Source: G963664115 sp965263045 (GTDB taxonomy: Bacteria; Acidobacteriota; Terriglobia; 20CM-2-55-15). From it: a DNA stretch of 64,000 nt. A program made the translations under genes and the position numbers. The DNA lies in contig CBDHGK010000041.1 in the NCBI GenBank assembly GCA_965263045.1, positions 3,534,001-3,598,000 of the forward strand. Direction: 5' to 3'. This document shows positions 18,957-29,090 of the stretch, in pieces (the stretch's first letter is position 1; every line of letters begins with the position of its first letter). The notes beneath the pieces are model-generated. The model was not told where the DNA came from and did not search any database. It saw only the letters and a program-made list of their open reading frames with translations.

Positions 18957-19247
18957 ATGCACGTGTCTTCGATTTGCAAGTCGGCCGACCACTTGTTTCT
19001 TCCCGTCCTTGAGGTTTACGACCCGCTCCTGCGTTGCGTTCGTTGCAATGTGTTTGCTTACCAGGATACCGTGAAAGAACTGGCGAAGAGACGTCCGTAT
19101 CCCGTCGAGAATAATGGCCGCGTCACGGTCCCAGCCACACCGAAGTTCCAGCGCCGTTTGCGGCGCGTGTGGCGAGCGTTAGTAAAGATCCGGCTTGCTG
19201 TGTTCCCTGGAAGGTCCGCAGCCTCCCGCGCGCGCACTGCCCACTAG
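18957..19247 (+). CDS. Small hypothetical protein between two repeats
   Basis: 96 codons from an ATG with weak AGGA upstream. The protein is basic in its C-terminal half and has a CVRC pair near residue 27-30. The stop TAG is contributed by, or coincides with, the CTAG at the left end of repeat A2, so the real gene may have been longer. No family recognised. The frame could be real or chance; the flanking repeats on both sides make a gene remnant plausible. Confidence 0.35.
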   Translation: MHVSSICKSADHLFLPVLEVYDPLLRCVRCNVFAYQDTVKELAKRRPYPVENNGRVTVPATPKFQRRLRRVWRALVKIRLAVFPGRSAASRARTAH

Positions 19248-19520
19248 TGGCCTGTAACAGAGACATCGCCAGTGGCGTTCGGAGCGCAATGGGGCCGGAT
19301 TTTAGGAGTCGACGACGAGGGAATGCTCCTACATTCCGAGGAGGAGCGACAACGAAGACGGCCCCATTCCGCCCGAACCCTTTGGGCCGATGGGGGTTGC
19401 CGTCGATATCTTTGTCGCTCGTCGGTCATGATGTAACTGCATCATTCCCTCCTCGCTCCGCGATCTCGCCTGGCAAGACCCATCGGCGCCACTGGCGATG
19501 TGTCTGTTACAGGCCACTAG
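19244..19520. repeat. MITE-like element A2 (CTAG-flanked)
   Basis: 277 bp, bounded by CTAG on both sides (19244-19247, 19517-19520). The terminal inverted repeats begin CTAGTGGCCTGTAACAGAGA and extend about 34 bp with few mismatches. It has the same length and content as A3, in opposite orientation. No open frame of its own. Confidence 0.92.
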
Positions 19521-19696
19521 CAGGACGCTGCAAGTTCCGTCAATATCGTATTCAGTGGCACGTCCTGTGCCGCGCCGAAGGCTGGCGGGCAGAATGAGTT
19601 ATTCATCAGCTTGTCGGACTGTCCCGGGGCCCACCTTCAACGAATAGTTTCGCTGCGGTAAACTGATTGTTCAATCCGTAATTCTGGAGTGAATCT

Positions 19697-20659
19697 TTGA
19701 CGTCCAGCTTATCTCGATCCATTCCGCCTGAAGAGCGCTACCGCGAGCTCCACCTGAAATACCCGGCTCTGGATCTGATCGGGAACACGCGTATGGTCGA
19801 GGTGACCTGTTTTCGCGAGGAACTCCCCGGGGTCCGCGTTTATGCGAAAACCGAGTACACGAATCCCGGTGGAAGTCTGAAGGACCGACCGGTGCGCCGA
19901 ATGTTGCTGGAAGCTCTGATGTCGGATGAACTCGCTGGTGGACGGGCGATTCTCGATTCCAGTTCCGGTAACGCTGGAATCGCCTATGCGATGATCGGCG
20001 CGATGATGAAAGTCCCGGTCCACATCGTCATTCCGGGGAATGCCAGCAGGGAGCGCAAGCTGCGGATCCGGTCGCACGGCGCGACGCTGATCGAGACAGA
20101 TCCGAGCGAGGGCTACGACGAGGCATTGCGCGAGTGCCATCGAATCGCCCAAGCGGAATCGGATCGTTTTTTCCACTGCGATCAGTATTCAAATGACGAT
20201 AACTGGCTGGCCCACTATCACACGACGGCTCGGGAAATTCTGGCGCAGACAGACGGGGAGATCACGCATTTCGTGACAGGTGTTGGCACGGGCGGAACGC
20301 TGACGGGCGTTGGAAAACGGCTGAAGGAAGAGGTTCCGGGAATCGAAATCGTACAGATCATTCCAGAGGATTTTCCGGGTATCGAGGGACTCAAGCCCCT
20401 GGAAGCCCCCGGCGACATCATTCCCAAAATTCTCGATACGCGTGTGGTCGACCGTAAGGTGCGGGTCTCCAGTGACGACTCGGCGCGAATGTGCGCGCTC
20501 ATGGCCCGTAATGGTTTGTTTGCAGGGCAATCTTCCGGTGCCTATCTGCAGGGTGTTTATGAAACCGCGCGCCGTGTCGGAGAAGGGGTGATCGTTACGC
20601 TCCTCAACGATATCGGTGAACGGTATATGAGTACAGCCTTGTGGGACGCATCGGTATAG
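19697..20659 (+). CDS. Cysteine synthase family protein (CysM/CysK-like)
   Basis: 320 residues from a TTG start with GGAG upstream. This PLP enzyme makes cysteine from O-acetylserine (or O-phosphoserine) and a sulfur donor. The PLP lysine is in NPGGSLKDRPV; the binding loops are SSSGNAGIAYAM and GVGTGGTLTG; AGQSSGAYL lies near the C-terminus. Compared with the CBS at 17166 it lacks the regulatory CBS pair. The N-terminal ~25 residues precede the usual LIGNTRMVEV start, a modest extension seen in CysM-like variants. It probably completes a cysteine module with 17166, from which it is now separated by two MITE-like repeats. Confidence 0.92.
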   Translation: MTSSLSRSIPPEERYRELHLKYPALDLIGNTRMVEVTCFREELPGVRVYAKTEYTNPGGSLKDRPVRRMLLEALMSDELAGGRAILDSSSGNAGIAYAMIGAMMKVPVHIVIPGNASRERKLRIRSHGATLIETDPSEGYDEALRECHRIAQAESDRFFHCDQYSNDDNWLAHYHTTAREILAQTDGEITHFVTGVGTGGTLTGVGKRLKEEVPGIEIVQIIPEDFPGIEGLKPLEAPGDIIPKILDTRVVDRKVRVSSDDSARMCALMARNGLFAGQSSGAYLQGVYETARRVGEGVIVTLLNDIGERYMSTALWDASV

Positions 20660-20747
20660 CGGCTGAAAGAAATGACGGGTGGGCATTCAGAGGCGGTCGA
20701 AGCAGAATGCCTGTGTGCGACGCACGAAGGTTTCCACCGTTTCAGCC

Positions 20748-21794
20748 CTACCGCACCTGCAATCGGTATGTTTCATAGATCTCCTGACTGATAATTTTCA
20801 CGCTTGCTGCCAGAGGGACAGCGATCAGCAGGCCCATGACCCCCAGTATCTCTCCTCCGATAATCAATACCAGTACCACCGTCAATGGATGCAGGTCGAC
20901 ATTTTTGGAGAGAACAACCGGAGCGAACACCAGGTTGTCGAGAAATTGAGCAATGGCGACGGCGACTGCCAGACCGAGAATAGAGCCTGCGGGCAGGCCC
21001 TGTCCCAGGTAGAGAAGAGCGCCGAAAGCGAGACCCATCACCGGCCCGACGTAGGGTATCAGATTGGTGATACCGATCACCGCCCCCATCAGAAGGATAT
21101 AGGGAAGCGTCATCCAGATCGATAGCACTCCCATTGAAATCACCATCGCAATTCCGACGAGTACCGATTCGATCAGACGCCCTCGAAAGTAACCTCCGAC
21201 CTGGAGATCGATCTGGTGCAAGACCATCAGACTCATCTCGAAATATCGGTTGGGTATGTACTCCACCAGCCGGCGTTTCAGGCGCCGCCCGTCGCGGACC
21301 ATGAAGTAGGCGATGAAGGGGACGAGCAGAAGATTGATCGATATGCTGGCGATGACGGACGGCAAATTATCAAAAAAAGCCACCGCTGTCGCGGTTCCTC
21401 TCTCGGTGACGCCGCCGGCGATATCGAACGATTCAAGAAACGGAAATCGTCCTTTGGCCCACACTTCCAGATCTGCGAGCTGTTGTTCCAGCCTTTCGGT
21501 AAACGCCGTATCCGAGCCGGTAAAGCTTTCCAGACTGATCCAGGTTGGGATGACAGCCAGCAGCACAGCAATTCCCAAGATGGTCAGCACCAGAATGAAC
21601 GCAAACGCGTTGCCCGGATTGATATTGCGTCTCTGAAGCCGGGTGACAAGTGGTTCAAACAGGTAGACGACGAACAGGGCGGCCACGCAGGGGACCAGCA
21701 ATACGTTGATGGTGAAAAAGCCGAAGACGATGACCAGAGCAATTCCGAACAGGAGCAGAATCCTGCTTGTGAAGTCACCGAACATGGCCGTCAT
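20748..21794 (-). CDS. AI-2E family (PerM/YdiK-like) membrane transporter
   Basis: 348 residues with the family's hydrophobic plan: two or three N-terminal membrane segments, a hydrophilic middle (~60-150), then a cluster of C-terminal segments. A conserved stretch is GAVIGITNLIPYVGPVMG, typical of the family, followed by FAPVVLSKNVDLHPLTV. The family includes AI-2 exporters and Na+/H+ antiporters, so the substrate is open. Its ATG overlaps the stop of the cyclic-nucleotide-binding gene by four bases, so the two are translationally coupled. Confidence 0.92.
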   Translation of the reverse strand: MTAMFGDFTSRILLLFGIALVIVFGFFTINVLLVPCVAALFVVYLFEPLVTRLQRRNINPGNAFAFILVLTILGIAVLLAVIPTWISLESFTGSDTAFTERLEQQLADLEVWAKGRFPFLESFDIAGGVTERGTATAVAFFDNLPSVIASISINLLLVPFIAYFMVRDGRRLKRRLVEYIPNRYFEMSLMVLHQIDLQVGGYFRGRLIESVLVGIAMVISMGVLSIWMTLPYILLMGAVIGITNLIPYVGPVMGLAFGALLYLGQGLPAGSILGLAVAVAIAQFLDNLVFAPVVLSKNVDLHPLTVVLVLIIGGEILGVMGLLIAVPLAASVKIISQEIYETYRLQVR

Positions 21795-22303
21795 TCCGGA
21801 TTGATCGCAAGCATGTCTCGCAACTGGTTATTGGTAAAACGTAAGCGGTCGGCCAGGGTTTTTGAAAGGCCCAGTGTGATTTTCGCGCCCATAGTCGGAT
21901 GCAGGTTCATAATTTCGATCAGATCCGGGTGAAAGAAGCCGATCAACTCCGATTGCTCTCGTGTCTTCGCGGTTGCGGACCGCAGTCCCTCGCCGAGGAG
22001 GGCCATCTCACCAAAAAAGTCGCCAGGCTCCAGTTGGGCGAGAAACAGGAGATCTTCTGATTCGTGGTTCAACAGGATGTCCACGCCACCGGAATCGATC
22101 ACGTACATGCCGACGCCGGGTTCCGATTGCAGGAACACAGTTTCCCCGGCCCTGTAAGTGCGTGGGTGGACAATCGTTTCCAGAATCTTGAGTTCCCGGT
22201 CGTTGAGATCCCGGAACACGGGGACCTTCCGCAAGACCTCGGACATGCCGTGGTTCGCATGGCCCAGTCGGAAGATGTTGGACCAAATGCCGTCGGATTG
22301 CAT
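21791..22303 (-). CDS. Cyclic nucleotide-binding domain protein
   Basis: About 170 residues that are almost entirely one cNMP-binding jelly roll, with a conserved turn (LEPGDFFGEMALLGEGLRSA) corresponding to the phosphate-binding cassette. No DNA-binding helix-turn-helix follows, so it is not a CRP-type activator; it is more likely a regulatory subunit. ATG 22303 is chosen over TTG 22309. It overlaps the AI-2E transporter gene (ATGA), so the likely job is gating or regulating that transporter by a nucleotide signal (inference). Confidence 0.85.
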   Translation of the reverse strand: MQSDGIWSNIFRLGHANHGMSEVLRKVPVFRDLNDRELKILETIVHPRTYRAGETVFLQSEPGVGMYVIDSGGVDILLNHESEDLLFLAQLEPGDFFGEMALLGEGLRSATAKTREQSELIGFFHPDLIEIMNLHPTMGAKITLGLSKTLADRLRFTNNQLRDMLAINPE

Positions 22304-22394
22304 GGTCAAGCACTGTACTAAACGGGGCGCCCGTAATGCAATTCTTGAGAAGCCATTGACCGAGACAGTCGAATTACCCTAACGTAACGTCATT

Positions 22395-23360
22395 ATGAAA
22401 GCGATTTGTGTGCACCAACATGGAGGACCTGACGTCCTCAAATATGAAGACGTTCCCGAACCGGAACCGCAGGCAGGTCAGGCTGTTGTTCGAATCGAGG
22501 CGATCGGGGTCAATTACATAGACGTGTACCACCGGACGGGACTTTACCATGTCGATCCTCCCGTGGTGCCCGGCTCCGAGGCCGCCGGAACCGTTACAGC
22601 GATTGCCGATGGCGTTGGGGAAGTCAAAGTAGGCGATCGGGTTGCATACGCGCTCTCGCGAGGGTCCTACGCGGAGTTTCAAGCTGTTGATGCCTGGAAG
22701 CTAGTGCGCCTTCCCGATGGCATGGACACGCGCTCCGGTGCCGCCATCATGCTCCAGGGACTGACGGCTCACTACCTGTCGTACTCGACATTTCCGTTGA
22801 AGTCGAGCCATACAGCGCTGGTGCATGCCGCGGCAGGGGGTGTGGGGCTCCTGCTGATTCAGATTGCCAAGAAGAAGGGGGCGACGGTTTATGGCACAGT
22901 CTCAACCCAGGAAAAAGCGACAGTGGCGCGCGAGGCCGGTGCAGACGAAGTGATTCTGTACACCGAACAGGATTTTGAATCTGAAGTGAAACGATTGACT
23001 GCCGGGGCCGGCGTGGACGTGGCCTACGACTCGGTTGGACAGACGACGTTTCAGGGAAGTGTGAATTGCCTGCGCCCGCGTGGCTATATGGTCTCGTATG
23101 GCCAGTCCAGCGGACCGGTCGAAGCGTTCAACGTGGGTGCCCTGAGTCCGAAGGCGTTGTTTCTGACACGGCCAAACATGCTGGCCTACTGCGCGAAACG
23201 CGAAGAAATATTTGCCCGGACGAACGACCTGTTTCGATGGTACAAGGCGGGCGATCTGAAGCTCCGGATCGATAAGACGTATCCGCTTTCGGAGGCCGCG
23301 GAAGCCCACCGGGCGCTCGAGGGGCGAAAAACTACCGGGAAGGTCCTTCTGCTGCCATAG
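22395..23360 (+). CDS. NADPH:quinone oxidoreductase (zinc-independent MDR family)
   Basis: 321 residues. A GroES-like N-terminal domain (VNYIDVYHRTGLY, PGSEAAGTV) precedes a Rossmann domain (AAAGGVGLLLIQIAKKKGA). The zinc-ligand cysteines of alcohol dehydrogenases are absent, as in quinone reductases. It should reduce quinones with NADPH in one- or two-electron steps. It is divergent from the cyclic-nucleotide-binding gene. The stop TAG (23358-23360) is the first bases of the repeat starting at 23357, the same arrangement seen for repeats A1-A3. Confidence 0.93.
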   Translation: MKAICVHQHGGPDVLKYEDVPEPEPQAGQAVVRIEAIGVNYIDVYHRTGLYHVDPPVVPGSEAAGTVTAIADGVGEVKVGDRVAYALSRGSYAEFQAVDAWKLVRLPDGMDTRSGAAIMLQGLTAHYLSYSTFPLKSSHTALVHAAAGGVGLLLIQIAKKKGATVYGTVSTQEKATVAREAGADEVILYTEQDFESEVKRLTAGAGVDVAYDSVGQTTFQGSVNCLRPRGYMVSYGQSSGPVEAFNVGALSPKALFLTRPNMLAYCAKREEIFARTNDLFRWYKAGDLKLRIDKTYPLSEAAEAHRALEGRKTTGKVLLLP

Positions 23361-23730
23361 CAGCCCGTAGCAGAAGTCTCGAGGGCCGCGCGCAGGGGTC
23401 TTCGGGTTGCAGGCGCGAAGTGAGGAGCGGGCACCGAGGTTTGAAACCGAGGCCGCGGGCGCCGTCTTTTCATCGTGACCCGTCTTACGTAATGCCGGAC
23501 AATGCCTGTGGGGCGCCTGCGGCCTCCGTTCGAAACGTCGGTGGCCCCCCTGCGCCCAAAGGGTTTCGGCGAAACGGGGCCGTCTTCGTTGTCGCCGACT
23601 CCTCGCAATGAATAAGCATTGCAACGTCGTCGCGACGTCGTGTCGTCACTTTGTTGCCTTCTGGAATCCTGCCCCGTTTGGCCGTAACGCGGCCTTCGAA
23701 ATTCATGCCACTGCTGCTACGGGCTGCTAG
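23357..23730. repeat. MITE-like element B
   Basis: About 374 bp with terminal inverted repeats TAGCAGCCCGTAGCAG at the left and the same sequence, complemented, ending in GGGCTGCTAG at the right (CTAG 23727-23730). The inner part shares GGCGCCTGCGGCCTC and following bases with A1, so the two families are related internally but have different ends. A 22-bp piece of its left arm recurs exactly at 4389-4410. The minus-strand CHAT gene runs about four codons into its right end. Confidence 0.85.
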
Positions 23731-26356
23731 CCAGTCCCGCCGATACGAATGGAGCCGGTTGGAGGGCGCTTCGATTTCCGGTAACTGTAAATCCAGACCA
23801 GAAATACGGATGCGGGCGTTCAGCCAGCAGCGCGACCTGGGCTGTGCGCAGTGCTTCCGCAATCGGCACGCCGATGGCAAGGTTGCGGTGAAACCGGAGC
23901 ATGAGCTGCGTGGTGGCCGTGCTCTCGACTGGCCACAGGGATCCGACAACCGATCCCGCGCCTGCGACCAGAAACGCGGATGTGAGTCCGCGATATCCAA
24001 CCCCGCCGATCGAATTGCCGACGGAAGAGTCGCACGAGGCCAGAACCACCAGCGCGTTCGTGGCCAGCCGCTGGTTCGCAATTTCTGACGCAGCGACCGA
24101 GTTTGGACCCTCTGTGTTTCCATCGAGCAGAATTGATGATGACAGCGCGCTCGTGCCGTCCAGAGCGGAGTGGCCTGCATAGTGGAACAGGCTGGCGTCG
24201 CTCATTGCATCGAGAAACAGCGCACGATTGACCTCGGCGCCGTCGAAAGAACTGATCATCCCGTATATGTCTTTCAGGCGGGCCAGTTCGAGTCGAATCG
24301 AGGAATTCTGTTCCTGTGAGCCGATGGATACGAGCTTCGGAGTGTGTGTGGTGGTTTCCTCCAGCTCCAGGAAGTACGGAACGTTCAGAGTTTCGGTGAG
24401 CACGTGATCCTCGACCAGATACCGACCGTCCGGGGAACGGAGGGCGGCAAACGGAAGTCGATGGAGCACCCTGTCGGGGACGAACGTAATCGACTCGGCA
24501 CCTTCGACTAGATCGGCGACCGGACCGATAAGGAGTCCGTAGAGATCCCGCGATACGGCATCCAGCTCGTCACTCTGTTCAAAGTTTGACATGAGCGACA
24601 GGAACCGCCCGACTTTCTGCTGGAGATCTTCCCTGGAAATCTCATACGAGCGGCTGACGATGGCGTCCCGCGATCGAACCCATGTCAGGATGCGGTCATT
24701 GAGTACCGTGTATTCCACGACGCGTCCGTCACCGATGTCGCCCGGGCCTTCACGATTGCCGGCGACGCGCTCGGCGACACCCTCGTCGACGGAAGCATAT
24801 TGCGCGACGGTTTCGGTCAATAGCTTAGTCCTGTAGCGTCCGGTGTAGGATCTGGCAGCCTCCATCTCGCTACGGCCAAATTCGAATTCGATGGCGGCCT
24901 CATAGACGTCGCGCCGCTGTTCGTCGAATGTCAGCCGTGCCTGGGAACTGAAAGTGCTGTCTTGTCTCTCGACCGCGTCAACCGCAAGACTGAACTGGGT
25001 CCTCGCCGAGTCCGTGTCACCCCGTTCAAGGTAACCGTTGGCCAATTCCATTCTGTATTGCTGTTCATAGAAGACGTCGATGCCTTCTTCGGCAATTATG
25101 TTCAGGCCGCCCAACAGGAGGCGTTCCGCAGCCGGGGATTGTCCTCTATTGATTAAGATTTCGGCCTTGGCGAGCCTGAGATTGATGTCCGTCAGTTTCC
25201 GAACGAATTCTGATCCGATGCCCTGAACTGCATCTTCCGCCGTGCCGATATGGTGATCGGCTTGTTCCCGGTCGGCGCTGTCTTCGTGGAGTTGTGCCAG
25301 CTTCATGTGGGCGGACGCTACGCCTTCGGGTCGACCGGCCACGGCTGCCCGCGCGGCGGTTTCACTCAAATACATGAAGGCCAGGTCGCTGCCGTTGAGG
25401 AGGGGATTGAGGCTCGTAATCCAATAGTGCTGGAACAGGCGACTCCGAGCGTCGGTGGGCGTCAGCCACAATCCCTCGTTCGCCAGTTCGAAGCTTTCAG
25501 TAGCGCTGCCTTCAACAAACAGGTTCGTTGCGAGATAGAATCGTGCGCGGCTCGAGTCGGCTTGCACTCCGATAGATTCATAAAGGTTTATTGCTTCTCG
25601 AAGTCGATCCGTGAATTCCTGAGGACTGCTCGAAAGCCTGGGATGCCCTCCGTAGGCGGTCAGGGATCGCGCCAGCAGCCACTTGAAACCGTTTGATCGG
25701 GCGGACCGAACGACCGAGTCCAGAAGCCTTTCGGCCTCGACCAGGTCTGGTGTCCAGATGAGGGCTTCTGCACGGTGCAGATCGATCCATAACCGGTCGA
25801 ACTCGGATCCGATCGCCTCGACCGAGGCATGTAGGGGCTCAAGGATCCGGATGCTGTCGTCGAATCGCTGGTCCTGATATGCCGCGACCGCATTCTGGAC
25901 CTGACGCCTGAGTTCAACCACCCGATCCCGGTTCTCGGTCTCCAGCGGTGCCAGCATCGCCGAGAGCGTCAGATCCTGATGCTCGGTTCGGAATTGTTCT
26001 GCGATGGCCAGGGCACCGGAGAAATCGGTGACCTCCGGTGACGGGCCCAGGGCCATGTCCAGGACGGACTGCCACTGGGGGTCCCGACTCGCGTCGCTGG
26101 AACGCAGATCGGCTATTCGATAGCGACGGACCCGGTTGAGGTCAGGCAACCATTTCGATTCGGGTTCCAGGGTCCTGAATTCTCCCACGGCCGCTTCGGC
26201 ATCCGTCGTCAGATGTAAGACACGAAAGGTCAGAGCCAGATTGAATATGGGCTCGACCAGATCTGGATCAAGTTGCCGAGCTGTATCAAACCGCGAAAAT
26301 GCCTCAATGAGGTAGGCCGGATCCTGGAGTCCCAGTTCCAGATAAACGACACCTAG

Positions 26357-27899
26357 GAGTCTGCGCGGCAGAAGGACCAGAAATGGGCAGAAAAGGATCG
26401 AAGATAGGACATGCCACGAACTTACCGAACGTATATTCCAGAACAGAGCCTGCTGATGCCTCCATCATTGAGAGATTGGCTGGCTGAAGATCACCTGTCG
26501 TACTTCATATCGGACGCCGTGGATGCGATGGATTTGAGCGCGTTCGAACAGAGGTATGGAACGGACGGGCCGGGCAATCAGGCCTTCGATCCGCGGATGA
26601 TGGTGAAGGTGATGATCTACGGGTACGCGACGGGAGTGTTTTCGTCACGGAAGATTGCAGCGAAGATGACCGAAGATGTGGCGTTCCGGATGTTGGGAGC
26701 GGAGAACTTTCCCGCGCACCGAACGATCTCGGATTTTCGAAAACTGCATCTTGAAGAGTTCGGGAACTTATTTGTGCAAGTGGTGAGGATGGGGCGGGAA
26801 GCCGGGCTGGTGAAGATGGGAACGGTGGCGGTGGACGGGACGAAGATGCGAGCCAATGCGAGCAAACGCAAAGCGATGAGCTATGAACGCATGAGAAAGC
26901 AGGAGACCGAATTGGGCGAACAGATTCGGGATCTGTTGAACCGGGCCACGGCGACCGATGAGGAAGAAGACCAACGTTACGGCAAGGACCGGCGCGGTGA
27001 CGAACTGCCCGACGGGTTGGCGACCCGCACGAAGCGGCTGGCCACAATCCAGACGGCGATGAAGCGACTCGAAGAACGTCAGATGGCGGCAGACCAGGAA
27101 GCGGAAAGGAAGCCTGGAGACGACAAACCGGGAAGCGGAAAGAAGGGCAAACCATTCAAACGCCCGAGGGGTGAACCCAAGGGGAAGGCCCAAGACAATT
27201 TCACCGACCCGGAAAGCCGGATCATGAAGACCTCGGCCGACGGGTTCCAACAATGCTACAACGCGCAGGCGGTCGTGGACGCGGAGGCCCGAATCATCGT
27301 CGCCACAACGGTGAGCAACAATGCTTCAGATACCGGGCAGTTGGGACCGACTCTGGATGAGTTGAACACGAATCTGTCGGAGCGTCCAGACCGGGTGCTC
27401 GCGGATGCTGGATACCGATCCGAGTCGAATCTGCGAATGCTGGAACAACGTCAAATAGATGGGTACGTTCCGATGGGTCGTGAGAAAGATCTCGCCACGG
27501 CCCCACTCCAACCCGAAAGCACGGCCCTGGGCCGCATGGTCCGAAAGATGAAAAGCCAGACGGGGCGTGATCGCTACCGGGCCAGAAAGCACATCGGTGA
27601 GCCGCCGTTCGGGTGGATCAAGTCGGTGCTGGGATTCCGACAGTTCAGTTTGCGAGGCTTGGACAACGTCACCTGTGAATGGAGCCTGGTGGCTCTGGCA
27701 GTGAACTTACGACGGATGAACGGGAAGATCGAATGGGCTTAATCCGCATCACCGGGACCCATAACGCTCTCCACAGGACCAACGGATCGAGTCCCCACAG
27801 CTCGGAGCTGCCCATGTTGGGAAAATCGGGCGGCTCTCCTACAAAGACGCTCTCGAATCGTCACAAATCCGAGTTATTCAGCCTCTGCCGCGCAGACTC
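26357..27899 (+). mobile_element. IS1182-family insertion sequence
   Basis: 1543 bp between CTAG tetranucleotides (26353-26356, 27900-27903). The ends are inverted repeats: left GAGTCTGCGCGGCAGAAGG, right complement GAGTCTGCGCGGCAGAGGC, 16 identical bases. Collapsing the two CTAG copies restores the CHAT reading frame (ACC-AAT-GAT-CTA-GGT-GTC). It is oriented opposite to its host gene. Confidence 0.94.
26411..27742 (+). CDS. IS1182-family transposase
   Basis: 443 residues. The N-terminal DUF772-type region (FDPRMMVKVMIYGYATGVFSS) is followed by the DDE domain: VAVDGTKMRANAS (first Asp), a long charged insertion (~150-270, lysine/glutamate-rich), ADAGYRSESN (second Asp) and RKHIGEPPFGWIKSVLG (Glu region). 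This order fits the IS1182 group of IS1182/IS5-like transposases. Full length; the ATG lies about 54 bases inside the left end. Confidence 0.94.
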   Translation: MPRTYRTYIPEQSLLMPPSLRDWLAEDHLSYFISDAVDAMDLSAFEQRYGTDGPGNQAFDPRMMVKVMIYGYATGVFSSRKIAAKMTEDVAFRMLGAENFPAHRTISDFRKLHLEEFGNLFVQVVRMGREAGLVKMGTVAVDGTKMRANASKRKAMSYERMRKQETELGEQIRDLLNRATATDEEEDQRYGKDRRGDELPDGLATRTKRLATIQTAMKRLEERQMAADQEAERKPGDDKPGSGKKGKPFKRPRGEPKGKAQDNFTDPESRIMKTSADGFQQCYNAQAVVDAEARIIVATTVSNNASDTGQLGPTLDELNTNLSERPDRVLADAGYRSESNLRMLEQRQIDGYVPMGREKDLATAPLQPESTALGRMVRKMKSQTGRDRYRARKHIGEPPFGWIKSVLGFRQFSLRGLDNVTCEWSLVALAVNLRRMNGKIEWA

Positions 27900-28304
27900 C
27901 TAGATCATTGGTGAGTCGGGGGTTGTCGGGTGAACGCGCAACGAGCATTTCCAAAGTGGTGGCAGCGTTCTTCCAACGATGGGAGGCAATTTCGATATCA
28001 GCCTTGAACTCGTCGAACGCCCGGTATGTTCGGGGCAGTGTCAGCAGCAGTAGTTGGGCCCGGTTCAGGGCCTCGGACGAGGCGGGTTCGGGCGCATAAG
28101 CGGCGTATGGGGCGTTGACGCGTCGGCCCAGGGTGGGCCGCGAGTGTTCAAATACCTCGTCAAGAGAACGCGCGAGCGTTGATTCAGCCGATGAGCGGTA
28201 GGTTCTGGTAATCAGGATGCCGGAAGCGGCGATCGCGAGCAAGGTCGTGATCACCGCCACCAGCCAGGTTCTTCCGAACCTGAAAACCATTCAGTTACTC
28301 CCGA

Positions 28305-29090
28305 TTAATCCATTTGGACGAGAAAGCATACTGGAAAGGGCCACATACGCGCCGCAAACGCATTTCCGAATCCCGATATCCTTGCGGACTGCGTCGCCCG
28401 TCCGAGCTTTTTCGGGATCACTTCAGCCACTTCATCGGTGCCGACATAGGGCATGTAGTGCCCGAAATGGTCTTCGAATCCTCCCGCCTCGTCATGGCTC
28501 GGAGTGAAATCCGTCCACACCTCTTCGGTCCCTGCGAGCGGGATCGAATCTTTACCGTTGTTCATCGTCAAAGTTGCGTTCGATACTAAATCAATCTTGA
28601 TCGACTCTGCAATCTTCCTCGGGCGGAACGAATTGACTTCCTCTCCGGTGTCTTTGAAAACGAAGGTCCACCGATCCTCGCTGACGACGTTGGTTGACAT
28701 CGAACGGACCCCGGACCACGGGATTGAAATGATCGAAGGGCTCTGATCGAGCCTGGCCACAGCGTCCCGGTACAGCTCACGAATGTGAATGAGTTCCGGC
28801 ATCCGGAAGTCGGGCCTGGCTCCGCCTGGAGCAATTCCCTCGACCGCTCCATTCCCTTCAATGCGCGTTTGAGTGGGCGGCCCATCCGTAGGTGTTACGA
28901 CCAGCGTCGCAGCGTGATGCGGCGCCTTGGGCAGTGCAATACGTAGATATTCGGGGTCACTGAACGACATCATTGCAAGTCCCCGAATGTAGAAGGGCGT
29001 CGTTTGGTCAGCACCCAGGAGCGAAGAGGTCGGTAGCATCGAAATGGCGACAGCGCCGCCGGCGACTGAAAAGAATTCACGTCGTTTCAT
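28305..29090 (-). CDS. Tat-exported protein of unknown function
   Basis: About 261 residues. ATG 29090 is supported by AAGGAG nine bases upstream. The N-terminus MKRREFFSVAGGAVAISML is a twin-arginine signal followed by a short hydrophobic stretch and a likely cleavage after SSLLGA. The mature part is a mixture of predicted strands and short helices with no family I recognise; tryptophan- and proline-containing motifs recur (SIPWSGVRSM, EEVWTDFTP). It ends 15 bases before the CHAT gene start and both are on the minus strand, so they likely form one operon. It may be a substrate or partner of the CHAT protein in the periplasm (inference). Confidence 0.75.
   Translation of the reverse strand: MKRREFFSVAGGAVAISMLPTSSLLGADQTTPFYIRGLAMMSFSDPEYLRIALPKAPHHAATLVVTPTDGPPTQTRIEGNGAVEGIAPGGARPDFRMPELIHIRELYRDAVARLDQSPSIISIPWSGVRSMSTNVVSEDRWTFVFKDTGEEVNSFRPRKIAESIKIDLVSNATLTMNNGKDSIPLAGTEEVWTDFTPSHDEAGGFEDHFGHYMPYVGTDEVAEVIPKKLGRATQSARISGFGNAFAARMWPFPVCFLVQMD

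Larger units (their letters stand above)
23717..28290 (-). pseudogene. Membrane-anchored TPR-CHAT (caspase-like) peptidase gene split by IS1182 element
   Basis: ATG 28290 has GGGAG about 8 nt upstream. An N-terminal membrane anchor (WLVAVITTLLAIAASGILIT) is followed by TPR-like helices to about residue 650. A C-terminal CHAT domain has the catalytic His in LFHYAGHSALDG and Cys in VVLASCDSSVG. Joining 28290-27900 to 26352-23717 gives exactly 1008 codons. The anchor topology suggests that the TPR and CHAT domains face the periplasm. Next to it lie a Tat-exported protein and a zinc-finger anti-sigma with a homologous TPR block. CHAT proteases are caspase/gingipain relatives that cleave specific partners. 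As it stands the protein is cut after about 130 residues, in the first TPR. The last codons lie inside repeat B. Confidence 0.88.
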
